A stretch of DNA of 64,000 bases from Zymoseptoria tritici IPO323. Lineage: Eukaryota > Ascomycota > Dothideomycetes > Mycosphaerellales > Mycosphaerellaceae. Location: positions 372,001 to 436,000 of the forward strand of contig NC_018206.1 of NCBI RefSeq assembly GCF_000219625.1, written 5' to 3'. Both the position numbers and the translations under genes were made by a program. The notes beneath the pieces are model-generated. The model saw only the letters and a program-made list of their open reading frames with translations. It was not told the origin of the DNA and did no database searches. The first letter of the stretch is position 1. The number at the start of each line of letters is the position of its first letter. Below, one piece after another: positions 1 to 9,306 of the stretch.

Positions 1-2
1 AG

Positions 3-1970
3 ATGCTGGCGAGGGATCTGGAGAGGACTTTCGGGGATGAAGGGGAGGCATATACACCTTTCTCCGAGGACGAGGTGCAGGATGATGTATACCCCCGGGA
101 CCAACATGAGCGCGTGGAAGAAGAAGACCCAGGCTTCGTCCGCATCCACCCTCTCACGCTCGCAAACCGCTTCGGCTCCACGGTCGACATCCCGAAAACC
201 ACCCTCATAGACCCGATCACTCTCCTCATCTCCGACCGCAACAAGCACATCCCCGAACACGCCCTCCGCATTTTCGGCGGGCCGGGTCTACCCTACTCGA
301 CGTCCACTCCTGCTCGTGGGAGATTGATGCAGCAGAAACCCATTGCTCTGGACGCTACGCAGGGGAACATGGCGGAGATGGACGGCGATGTGTTTCTCGC
401 TACCTTGATGCCAGGGATCTTTGCGAGTGTTACGAGTGTGCTCGTCGAGACGAGGAAGAGGCTCGGGACGGAGTGGGCGGAGGGCTTGGTGCGGAAAGCG
501 GAAGAGGGAGAGTTGCGAATTCTGGACGCGGGAGGGGCGGGCGCAGGCGTACTGGCTGTGAGGGAGATGTTGAGAGCGGAGTGGGAGAGGATGCATGAGG
601 GGGGCATCGATGGACCTGATTCACCCTTGGCGCTGGCAGAGGCGGATGGAAGAGTTGGAGGAGCGGGTCTTTCGCCTCCGCTGGGTAGCGCTACAGTGTT
701 GGCGGGAAGTGATGCGTTAAGACGCAGGGCTGCGAAGTTATTGGACAACACGACTTTCATCCCGAGACTACCTGACTACCTGCACGCGGAAGAGGCGAAG
801 GTGAAGGGCAAATTCGACATTGTCATCGCGCCCCACTCGTTGTGGCCATTGAGGGAAGACCACCTCCGAAAAGCACACGTGCAGAATCTCTGGCATCTGC
901 TCAATGCCGACGGCGGCGTGCTTCTGCTCATCGAAAAAGGTGTCTCCCGCGGTTTTGAAATGATCGCCGGCGCGAGGGACATGTTGTTGGACCGCCACAT
1001 CTCCTCTCCCGACTCCACTGAGCGATCCACGAATATCGACGAGCCTGGTGCGCATGAGTACGCGGACCTCCTCATGCAGCCGAAAGAAACGGGTATGATC
1101 ATCGCTCCGTGTACGAACCACACCGCTTGTCCGCTATACAGCCAGAAGGGAATGGTGAAAGGTCGGCGAACGATTTGTTCCTTCGAACAACGCTACCACC
1201 GCCCAGCATTCTTACAGTCGATTTTCGGACAAAGCGGAAAGAACCACGAAGACGTGGAGTTTTCCTACCTCTCCGTTCTTCGCGGGCAAGATCTCCGTCA
1301 GCAGCCGCAGCCCACCTCCGCAGACATCGTCCAGGGCGAAGACGCCACCTCGCTCGCTTTTGCCGGCTACGAAGAAGTAATACCTTCTGCATCTCGGTTA
1401 TTCGCTCCGCCGAATGGTCTTTCCCTCCCGCGAGCCATCCTGCCACCGATGAAGAGGACGGGACATGTGATTCTGGACGTGTGCACGCCGAGCGGCACTC
1501 TGGAACGATGGACTGTTCCGCGGAGTTTCAGCAAACAGGCTTTCCGCGATGCGAGGAAGAGTGGATGGGGAGATTTATGGGCTTTGGGGGCGAAGACGAG
1601 AGTTCTACGTAATGGGACGACTGCGAAGTCTAAAGCCACTACTCAAGGCAAGGTGGATATGGAAGCCGCGCTCGTCAAGAAGGGCAATGCACGCAATAAG
1701 AGGAGTGGAGGCTATGGACGTGAGAAGGTTCCGAACGCGGTGAAGGATGAGAGTGGAGGGGTGTTGGTGCAGGAGGGAGTGGTAGCGGAGTTTGGGAGGT
1801 TGGAGGATGGGAGTACGAGGGAGAGGCTGAGGGGACGGAAGGTTAAGGGGGTGAGGGAGAAGAGGGATAAGAAGGGGACTGGGAATGGGAGGGTCAAGAT
1901 GGGAGGGGAGGGGAGGAGGGTGTTGAGGGAGGCGGAGATGGTTGCGGAGGGGGGGAGGAGGGACGGGTAA
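3..1970 (+). CDS. RSM22: Mitochondrial small-subunit ribosome assembly protein Rsm22 (METTL17-like), 5' partial
   Basis: Rsm22/METTL17 proteins are methyltransferase-fold factors needed for assembly of the mitochondrial small ribosomal subunit. The reading frame is open from the window edge, so the start and the mitochondrial presequence probably lie outside; the first visible Met is at base 3. Visible landmarks are the family start-of-domain segment 'LTLANRFGS' near residue 52, a Rossmann-like 'RILDAGGAGAGVLAV' near 172, 'FDIVIAPHSLWPL' near 270, and a cysteine-bearing block ('PCTNHTACPLY', then 'ICSFEQRYHRP') near 369-398, of the kind proposed to bind an Fe-S cluster in this family. The last 130 residues are Lys/Arg/Gly-rich and low complexity, with a purine-rich coding strand. 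No intron is needed. The family call rests on the Cys block and the fold signature. Confidence 0.88.
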   Translation: MLARDLERTFGDEGEAYTPFSEDEVQDDVYPRDQHERVEEEDPGFVRIHPLTLANRFGSTVDIPKTTLIDPITLLISDRNKHIPEHALRIFGGPGLPYSTSTPARGRLMQQKPIALDATQGNMAEMDGDVFLATLMPGIFASVTSVLVETRKRLGTEWAEGLVRKAEEGELRILDAGGAGAGVLAVREMLRAEWERMHEGGIDGPDSPLALAEADGRVGGAGLSPPLGSATVLAGSDALRRRAAKLLDNTTFIPRLPDYLHAEEAKVKGKFDIVIAPHSLWPLREDHLRKAHVQNLWHLLNADGGVLLLIEKGVSRGFEMIAGARDMLLDRHISSPDSTERSTNIDEPGAHEYADLLMQPKETGMIIAPCTNHTACPLYSQKGMVKGRRTICSFEQRYHRPAFLQSIFGQSGKNHEDVEFSYLSVLRGQDLRQQPQPTSADIVQGEDATSLAFAGYEEVIPSASRLFAPPNGLSLPRAILPPMKRTGHVILDVCTPSGTLERWTVPRSFSKQAFRDARKSGWGDLWALGAKTRVLRNGTTAKSKATTQGKVDMEAALVKKGNARNKRSGGYGREKVPNAVKDESGGVLVQEGVVAEFGRLEDGSTRERLRGRKVKGVREKRDKKGTGNGRVKMGGEGRRVLREAEMVAEGGRRDG

Positions 1971-2791
1971 GGGAACTGCTTGTGAACTGGACTGGCGGTA
2001 CCGATCTGCTCGAAGGAGGCGGGTGAAGGAAGCAGCAGGCGGAAGGCGCGTTTCGAACAGGATTTTTTCCCGCGACTCTGGAGGCGGATCCTCATTCTTA
2101 CTCGCCAGTTGACTTCGTTTCGAATTCCGCGCACATCAGTCTCACGGCCCAAGTATCGCTTTCCAGGAGAATGCTGGTCAGCTAGGAGGTGCCAGATTGG
2201 AGCCCCAAGCATCTCCATCAATCCCTTGCCCTCTGGCCTTTCGATACGAGCGACCCATCCAAGGGGTCTATGCACTCGCAGTGTCCGCAAAATCCTTTCG
2301 AGCTGGCGCTTGCTTCAGACTGGATGGTAGCAGGGTTTCATTGCGATGCGTCAATAGCTGTACATTCAACTCTCAACTCCTCATCGGGAGACCTCTCGAC
2401 TCCTCATCGGGCGACCAGCGTTGTGCACGATCCAGGAGTGGTGACAGAATATCAGAAATCAATTTCGATTGCTCACAAGACCAGCATTGGACGATCTAAC
2501 CAGAGCTGGAGTGGTCTCGATACATCCTGGAGGAGAAATGCACTCAGGCTTCGTCCGAAGAGGCGAAGGCCCTGACATCTGAACATATCACCTGCAATAT
2601 GCTCCCGAGCAATACAACGAAGTCGACTATCCTCTCAGACGACCAGCGTGGTTGTGCCCCTGTACCATGGAGCAGTGTAATATACAGTATGGATGGAGTA
2701 GAACGTGGGCCAACCTCGCGACACGGCCACGTCGATGCGTCGTCTCGCTCTTCGACTCCTCACCCGCTCTTTGCATCATCATATCGCCAAG
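1971..2791. other. Intergenic, RSM22 to F-box gene 1
   Basis: About 820 bases with only short, compositionally random frames. It should hold the RSM22 3' UTR and the promoter and 5' UTR of the first F-box gene. No repeat or RNA gene was seen. Confidence 0.5.
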
Positions 2792-3949
2792 ATGACGGAT
2801 TCCGCCGCTCTCAGCGGCCTACCCACGGAACTACTGGAGCGCATCGCCCAGTACACTGGAGGCGACATCAAATACCTTCGTCTTACATCCCGCCATGTCG
2901 CCGCTCAGGTCCTAGGTGTCTTCAGAAAGGCGTACTTTACAGACCTCACAGTTTTTCTGGCCACGGAGTCAAGTCTACGCAAGGCAGTAGATGTCATCGG
3001 TCATCAAGCCCTCGGGCCCACTGTGCGGAAGCTTGTACTTGTCGACGATCTGCTGTCGGACTGGAAACCATCCTGGGGGGCCCGCAGCGAGCCGGAGGAT
3101 GCTATTCATCGGGCTCAATCGGAATTGCACGGACGACGAGAGGACATCCGCTTGCTCACTGAGCTCTTTCGCAAATGTGGGCGAAGCAGCAGGCGAGTGT
3201 CGACTATCCACTACCAGGGCTTTATTGACGGCAAGCATGGCCCGCGGCGGGAAGAGAAAGAATTCGACTACGATCATCGCTCCCCTCTCATCAACAACGA
3301 GAAATGTTTCGTTCGTGCAATGAATGCCTTGGTTAACTCCGGAGCACATTTCGAGTCGTTCACTATGAACACGGACATTTGCCCGGACGAACTTTACTCG
3401 GACAGCATGAGAGGGATCAAGGTGGTAAAGTGCGGTCAAGATGATTACAAGAAACTTGCGTGCACGGCGGCACTTCATCGTTTTGACACGCTAGACCTGA
3501 CATTAGACGATGGCTTTGGAGACGAAGAGGACGAATCTGGGCAGATCGATTTCCTTTCGAGCTTTCCTCACGCCAAAGTCCGAGCTTTGAACGTCAGGCC
3601 CAGCGTAGAAGACGACTTGAACGACTACGGGGCACCAACCACCTGGATCTCTTCCTCTGTGACCGCTGCGTTTCTGAGCCTGACTTTTCCCGCTATGCAC
3701 ACTTTAACGCTCCGTTGGATCCGAACGGACTGGGGCCCCTTACTCGCCTTTCTCAAGCGCCAGACGAAGCTGCGTAAGCTGAATGTGTTCGGAGCCTATA
3801 TAACAAGGGTTCCAGAAGGAATGTGTGCGGACGGGTTCCGAGGCGTTGAAGACGAGGGGAGGTGGATGCATCAGTTCTCATGCTTGACGGGCATTGCAGA
3901 ACTTGATTTTTCAGGGATTCGGGAGAGCTTCACAGATTGGGCTTTCTGA
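2792..3949 (+). CDS. F-box-like protein, tandem copy 1
   Basis: Single-exon 385-residue protein. It opens with an F-box-like helix set: 'GLPTELLERIAQYTG' at about residues 7-21, followed by 'IKYLRLTSRHVA'. F-box domains recruit substrates to SCF ubiquitin ligases through Skp1. The rest contains leucine-rich alternation ('LTLRWIRTDWGPLLAFL', 'LRKLNVFGAYI') of the type seen in fungal F-box/LRR-like proteins, with no catalytic motif. I chose the Met at 2792 because it sits six residues before the F-box and matches the start of the neighbouring paralogue; an upstream in-frame Met at 2705 would add 29 Arg-rich residues. The gene at 4950 has the same domain order and several identical blocks, such as 'LLTELFRK'. 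Substrate unknown. Confidence 0.75.
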   Translation: MTDSAALSGLPTELLERIAQYTGGDIKYLRLTSRHVAAQVLGVFRKAYFTDLTVFLATESSLRKAVDVIGHQALGPTVRKLVLVDDLLSDWKPSWGARSEPEDAIHRAQSELHGRREDIRLLTELFRKCGRSSRRVSTIHYQGFIDGKHGPRREEKEFDYDHRSPLINNEKCFVRAMNALVNSGAHFESFTMNTDICPDELYSDSMRGIKVVKCGQDDYKKLACTAALHRFDTLDLTLDDGFGDEEDESGQIDFLSSFPHAKVRALNVRPSVEDDLNDYGAPTTWISSSVTAAFLSLTFPAMHTLTLRWIRTDWGPLLAFLKRQTKLRKLNVFGAYITRVPEGMCADGFRGVEDEGRWMHQFSCLTGIAELDFSGIRESFTDWAF

Positions 3950-4949
3950 ATAAGGTCGAGCAGGATACGACCAGCGCTGCGGTCGTGCTGATAAGCCTGA
4001 GATGATATCTTACGATGCGACGGCCGGGAGCGGATGCCCTTCATACACGGTCGTCGAAACACGAGGACGGCGATTCGTACACTTAAGTCGTCAGCACCTG
4101 AGACTGTCGGCAGCGACCAAGGGCAGCCTTGCGGTCATGGGCGAGAGAGAGTACTGTCCTCTTGGTACCGGAACAGCACGAAACGCCGAGCGTTCAGCCT
4201 CGCGACATGGGCCACGGCTTGATGGCGACTCACGATCAGCACAGCGTGGCACTATGTTCCCAAAGCCTGTGAAGGATGGCGCTCCTCAGTCGCAGGATCC
4301 GACCCCGGGTTTCTGTTGGCATCAGGGCGTACAAGCAGGAATCGTGTGAGAGAGATCGACAGGAAGTAGAGGAAGACAGCGGTAGCAGATGGCAAAGGGA
4401 CGTCATGCCATTGTGCCTTTCTGCATCTCATCGCTGCTAATTGTTTGGCCAGCCGCTGCAGAGTTATAGAGCACGGTACCATCCCGCAGTGTCCAAGAAA
4501 ATCCGGATCGGAGTCCGAGCAAAGACATGATCATTGCTCGAGGATCTCTTCTCGACAGAGCTCGCGGCGCCGAACAGCATGTAGCAGCAGGAAGCGATCA
4601 CGACTCGGACATATCCGCTGTACCAGCTGGTCGGCCGAAGCAGAACTGCCAGCCTCACATGTCTGGGCATATGTGAGAGCATGCCAGCTTCACTGCCAAC
4701 GTCGTTTGCGCGTCACGGACGTCGAACTTTGCAGGCGACTCAACGACAATCACATGCCAAAGCTCGGGTCTTAGCCACCGCAGTCGACTAAGCATCAACT
4801 TTCCAGCGCTCTTTCCTCAACGCCAGCTCACACCGTTCTTCCGTCATCAGCCATTCTCAGCTTCACGACATCAACTACGTCCACGCACCACTGCCCTCAA
4901 CAACCAAGTTCCGACATTTCAAGAAGTGACAGCAAGCGCTTTCCGCGAC
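3950..4949. other. Intergenic between the two F-box paralogues
   Basis: One kilobase with no supportable gene. Short frames on both strands lack domain-like sequence. The last 150 bases before the second F-box gene are pyrimidine-rich, as expected of a fungal promoter or 5' UTR. Confidence 0.5.
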
Positions 4950-6068
4950 ATGGAATCATCCGCCAGCCTCACCGGCGTGCCGATCGAAATGCTCGAGCTC
5001 ATCGCTCAACACACGGGAAACGACATGAAGAAGCTTCGGCTGGTCTCTCGACACATTGCCGACGGGATCTCGAAGGTCTACAAGCAGACATTCTTTACAG
5101 ACGTGAAAGTATTCGTTGCAACTAAGTGGAGCATGCAGACCGCAATCAAGATTATGGACAGCGCGAATCTTGGCCCTGCGGTTCGGCGGCTTGTGCTTGT
5201 TGACGACGGATTTCTGGACAGGAACGCTCGTCGTCGCGGCGCGCGACGATGCTCGGAGGAGCTCGCGCAGCGTGCGATGCGGCTCAAAGGAGAAGACCTG
5301 AGTCTGCTCACTGAGCTCTTTCGGAAGTTCGAACGGCCTGGGATTTCATCGACCATACATCTCAAAGCATATGTCGAGGATGAAGATGGCCCAGCTCGGG
5401 GGTTCGACAATCTCAAGTTACAACCCAACGACATCACATTCATTATGGTGATGCGCGCAATAGTGCTTTCTGGCGCATCCTTCGACTCGTTCACAATGGA
5501 CAAGACGGTAAATGCTGGGGACGACCATGGCAGAGACAATTTTGCTGGAATTCGTGTGGGTGCTTGCGAACAAGACCCATACCAGACCATCGTGTGCATA
5601 GCGGCATTTCACCGCTTCAAGACCCTGGATCTCATTCTGCAGGCTGGTGAAGATTGGACCGAGATCGTCGGCGAAGACCTCATCTCCATCCTACCGCACT
5701 CCAAAATCCGATCACTCAAGATTAGACCCGAGCTGGACACCAGTGAGAGCACTGACGACTGTGACGGCCAGCTACTCGAGGAGCTTTTGAAGTTCGACTT
5801 CCCGGCCATGGAGTCGTTCACGCTTCGCAAGGTCGTCATCGACTGGGAGCCTCTCGTGTCATTCCTTGCACGACAGGAAAAGCTACGCTATCTTGATTTC
5901 TCCAGCATGTCGGTCAGCCGCGTCCCCGTGGAAATCGCCTGGTCTGAGGATCCCACCGAAACCCTCGAAGACTACGAGGTATGCGAGCAACTCCAGAATT
6001 CATTGGGACTCGCAGAGTTCGCGTGGGTGGATTGTGTGTTCGACAATCGAGTTGCACCAAGATGGTGA
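4950..6068 (+). CDS. F-box-like protein, tandem copy 2
   Basis: Single-exon 372-residue paralogue of the gene at 2792. 'GVPIEMLELIAQHTG' at about residues 8-22 aligns with the F-box of copy 1, followed by 'MKKLRLVSRHIADGI', then the shared 'LGPAVRRLVLVDD' and 'LSLLTELFRK' blocks and a C-terminal leucine-rich part. The Met at 4950 is preferred over one at 4926 because it gives the same short leader as copy 1. Expected role: substrate adaptor of an SCF-type ubiquitin ligase, inferred only from the F-box-like helix. The two copies have diverged clearly at the C terminus, so the duplication is not recent. Confidence 0.75.
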   Translation: MESSASLTGVPIEMLELIAQHTGNDMKKLRLVSRHIADGISKVYKQTFFTDVKVFVATKWSMQTAIKIMDSANLGPAVRRLVLVDDGFLDRNARRRGARRCSEELAQRAMRLKGEDLSLLTELFRKFERPGISSTIHLKAYVEDEDGPARGFDNLKLQPNDITFIMVMRAIVLSGASFDSFTMDKTVNAGDDHGRDNFAGIRVGACEQDPYQTIVCIAAFHRFKTLDLILQAGEDWTEIVGEDLISILPHSKIRSLKIRPELDTSESTDDCDGQLLEELLKFDFPAMESFTLRKVVIDWEPLVSFLARQEKLRYLDFSSMSVSRVPVEIAWSEDPTETLEDYEVCEQLQNSLGLAEFAWVDCVFDNRVAPRW

Positions 6069-7401
6069 TGGGAAAGGCGATGCTTCGAATGCCCGGACGG
6101 CGTTCTGGGTACAGCACATCGACTCTTTCCTGCGAAGATTTGCGAGTGGGCAACGCGAGGGATTGCAAATACTCCTGCGGCACCTTTCGTGGTGCGGAAG
6201 ACGGCCAAAGACTTCAGACAAGTCACTCACATCACGATTCAACCACCAGCCTGCTACGGCTTTATCGCAGGCTCTGACGGCACTGCTTGGTCTCTCCTTT
6301 ACTCACCTTGATCGCTCGTTCAAGCGGCAAAGAAAACAGAGCTCGTACCGCCGTTCGCCACTTTGCGGTGCACTCTTGCCCGCAGCCTACGAGTGCAGAG
6401 CTCGGATCGAAGCAGCGGTAGCCCACGATGCCGTCGCAGGCATGGCTAAACGCATAGCTTCACACTTTTTGTTCTTTCGGTATCAAAACTTCTTCAACCC
6501 CCTCCTCTCCCACTTCAATCGTGCTCATATCATGTACCTCAATTCTCTTCCCAACCGCCTCGCCCTCGAGTGAATCCCAACGTCCTCACGCAAATGTCTC
6601 GCCGGGTTTGTAGATCCTCCTTCTCAACTTCAATAATTTCGCTGCTCTTATCCTGTCCTTTGCAGCGTTCTGCATCACCTCTCAAATTCCCATCTCTGCT
6701 CCAGTCTTGCTCGACTGTGCCGATTCCCGGGTTATCTCCTTCTGTTGCTTCGTGTGCCTGCGAGCAGCGGATGGAATGCGCTGAAGAGTATCGATAGATC
6801 TGCTTCGCGCGGCATGATCGGGATGTGGCTGGGTGGCGGGCAGCAGTACTGCGGTCGTGGAGCGGCGGAGACGATGCTAAGAGCAGTCTTTGCGGGAGGT
6901 GTGACGGCGGAGGCGAGGTGTCGTGGTGAACCAGGTGAAGGAGCTGTCTTTGCGAGTGGTATGAAGGAGGAGGCGAGGTGTCGTAGTGGAGTGGGTGAAG
7001 GAATCATGTCTGTTGGCGTCAGCAGCGAACCAAGAAGATGAATTAGCCATGGTGGCGGTAAAGACTGGTTGCAGTCAGAGGCTGCGGCGGAGAGGTGTTT
7101 TGGTAGCGATTCTTAGTCAAGAGATGAAGTCAGTATGAGGCAATGACGAGAGAAGACAGGTAGAAAAGAAGTCGAAGCATGATGTTTGATTTTTGGTATG
7201 TAGGACAGGAGCAGACACAACTGCGTGTTTGTTTGTTGGCGCACTTCATGCAAGCTAGTGATCTCTCACTCTTCAGCTCATATGTGCAGAAGCGTCGCTC
7301 CTGCCTGCCGTGATCGCGTGAAAGGAAAAGTAGCCGCCGTCATTCGATGGCCGAAGCCATGAAGTCGAGCAGCTGTGGGTATGCGTGTGAGCAGCCAGTA
7401 T
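6069..7401. other. Intergenic, F-box gene 2 to helicase
   Basis: About 1.3 kb, expected to contain the 3' ends of both flanking genes. The only structure seen is a 60-bp tandem duplication at 6881-7000. No gene is supported. Confidence 0.5.
6881..7000. repeat. 60-bp tandem direct repeat, two copies
   Basis: The segments 6881-6940 and 6941-7000 align without gaps. Both contain GTCTTTGCG near the start, GGAGGCGAGGTGTCGT in the middle and GGTGAAGGA near the end, with about a dozen substitutions. The period is a multiple of three and both strands stay open across it, so coding is not excluded, but the amino-acid composition looks random. Confidence 0.8.
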
Positions 7402-9306
7402 CTACCAGCCATCCTCAGCCTCAGCGGTGCCCTCAGCAGCACCATCACCCTCCTCAGCAGCCTCCTCGTCCTCGCTGTTGTCATCCCAGTCCACGGCCTC
7501 GCCCTCCTGCGGCTGAAGGTGAGAGAGGAACTCCGGAACCTCGCACTCGCACTCGACCAAGACGTTGACAAGATCCTGGGCAATGCCCTCATCGCGCTCG
7601 GTGTAGAAGGATGTAGCAAGGCCCTTGTTGCCGATCCGACCAGTGCGCCCGATGCGGTGCACGTACTCCTTGATGCCGCCGTAGTCTGCGGATGGGAGGT
7701 CGTAGTTGATCACGTACTTGATATCCTTGATGTCAAGTCCGCGAGCGGAGACGCCGGTGGCGACGAGGATGGGGCATGCACCTTTGCGGAAAGCGCGACT
7801 GTAAAGGATGTCAGTGGAAGTTTGCAGAAGGTGAAGGAGGATTGGGGCATACATGGAATCCTCACGCTCGATCTGAGGACGATCGCTGTGAATTGAGGTG
7901 ACCGGAAGACCGCCCTTGTTGAAGAGGAAGTCGTCGAGAAGGTCAACACCAGGCTTGGAGTTGCAGAAGATAAGGGTGCGGCCCTTCTCCTCGATGTTCA
8001 TCAAGAAGTCGAGGCAAGCATCGCGCTTCTTGCCGCCATCGACGAAGACGACATGCTGGCTGATGTTCTTGTGCGACTGACCAGGACGGCCGACGCGAAT
8101 GCGAACGGAGTCTTCGGCCATGTACTCCTTCGCGATGGAGCGAGCAGCCTTGTTGAAGGTGGCGGAGAACATCATATAGATGTGGTCGGCGTCTTCGTTG
8201 GAGTCTGAAGGATGTTAGTGAATGTCTGTGAATGAGAAAAGCTGAGAGTACGCACCACCACCAGTCATGATGATCTTCATCTCTTCATCCCAGTCGTTGT
8301 CGAGCATCTCGTCGGCCTCGTCGATGATGGTGTACTTGACACGAGACATGGTGAGAACCTCTGGCTTGCCCATGAGAGCAACGAGGCGACCGGGAGTGGC
8401 GATGAGGATGTCGCAGCCTTTGCCAAGATCCTCGATCTGAGACTTCATTGGGTATCCGCCGTAGGCGACGCAAGGGCGAAGCATGGAACGGTAGCACAGG
8501 CGACGGCAGTCATCGAAGATCTGGATGGCAAGCTCGCGAGTGGGAACGACGATGATGACGAGCGGCTCAGCGCGAACGGCGTTGCGAGGGTTATAGCCGA
8601 GCGAGAGGTCCGGGCGAGGACCGCGCAGCTTCTTGCCTTTACCCATGAGAGGGCTCAGAACAGGGATGAGGTATGCGAGGGTCTTGCCCGAGCCTGTGAT
8701 GCTTGTAAGTAGGTGTGGAGGTGGAGGATGGAGGTGGATCAAAGAAGTGATGTGGAAGTGGATGAAGGATGTCGTGTGCAGTGGGAAGGCGAAGAATCGT
8801 AAAACGTACCGGTCTGAGAAATGGCAATAACGTCGTGGCCCATGAGTGCTGCGGGAATGGCGTAGCACTGGATGGGTGTGGGACGCTCGTAGCCAGCAAG
8901 CTTGATGTTCTCCAAGATCACTGGATGCATGCCAGCATCCTCGAACTGCCATGTGTTAGTGGACGCGAAGGTAGTAGAGGCAGGAAGGACTTACCGAGTT
9001 GATGGGCTTGATGCGAGTGGGACCCTCCATCGTGACCGGAATGATCATGTTCTCCATGTGATCACCCTCGCGAGCAGTGATGTCTTGACCGAAGAGAATG
9101 GCCTCGAGCTCTGGCACTCGAGGCGCAACATCTCCATACTCGTCGCGCCACTCGTAGCGAGCGGCATCGCCGAAGTACTGGTCGGTGCCGGAGAAGTCGG
9201 TGTTTGTCCATCCGGCTTCCTTTGCACGAGCGACATGCTCGTCACGGTTCTGCTGCTCTTGGGTGGCGCCATTGGCGGAACCGGCCTGCGAGGCGGCGTC
9301 GGACAT
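7402..9306 (-). CDS. DEAD-box ATP-dependent RNA helicase, Ded1/DDX3-like
   Basis: Five exons: 9306-8995, 8945-8810, 8693-8256, 8204-7853, 7798-7402; the joined frame gives 544 residues. Introns are 49, 116, 51 and 54 nt. Superfamily 2 motifs are in order: the Q-motif region '[11 protein letters not shown]', motif I 'QTGSGKT' split by intron 2, 'PTRELAIQ', 'TPGR', 'DEAD' near residue 275, 'SAT', 'ARGLDI' and 'HRIGRTGR'. The stretches '[17 protein letters not shown]' and '[10 protein letters not shown]' followed by 'NEDADH' are typical of Ded1/DDX3-type enzymes, which unwind RNA during translation initiation. The N terminus lacks the RGG repeats of classical Ded1, so it may be the fungal Ded1 paralogue. 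The C terminus is acidic. The start is the first Met of a polar leader; sequence upstream looks like 5' UTR. Confidence 0.93.

Noticed and set aside
1712..2290. 192-codon minus-strand frame across the RSM22 3' end
   Set aside because: Antisense shadow of the purine-rich RSM22 tail; Ser/Pro/Leu low complexity.
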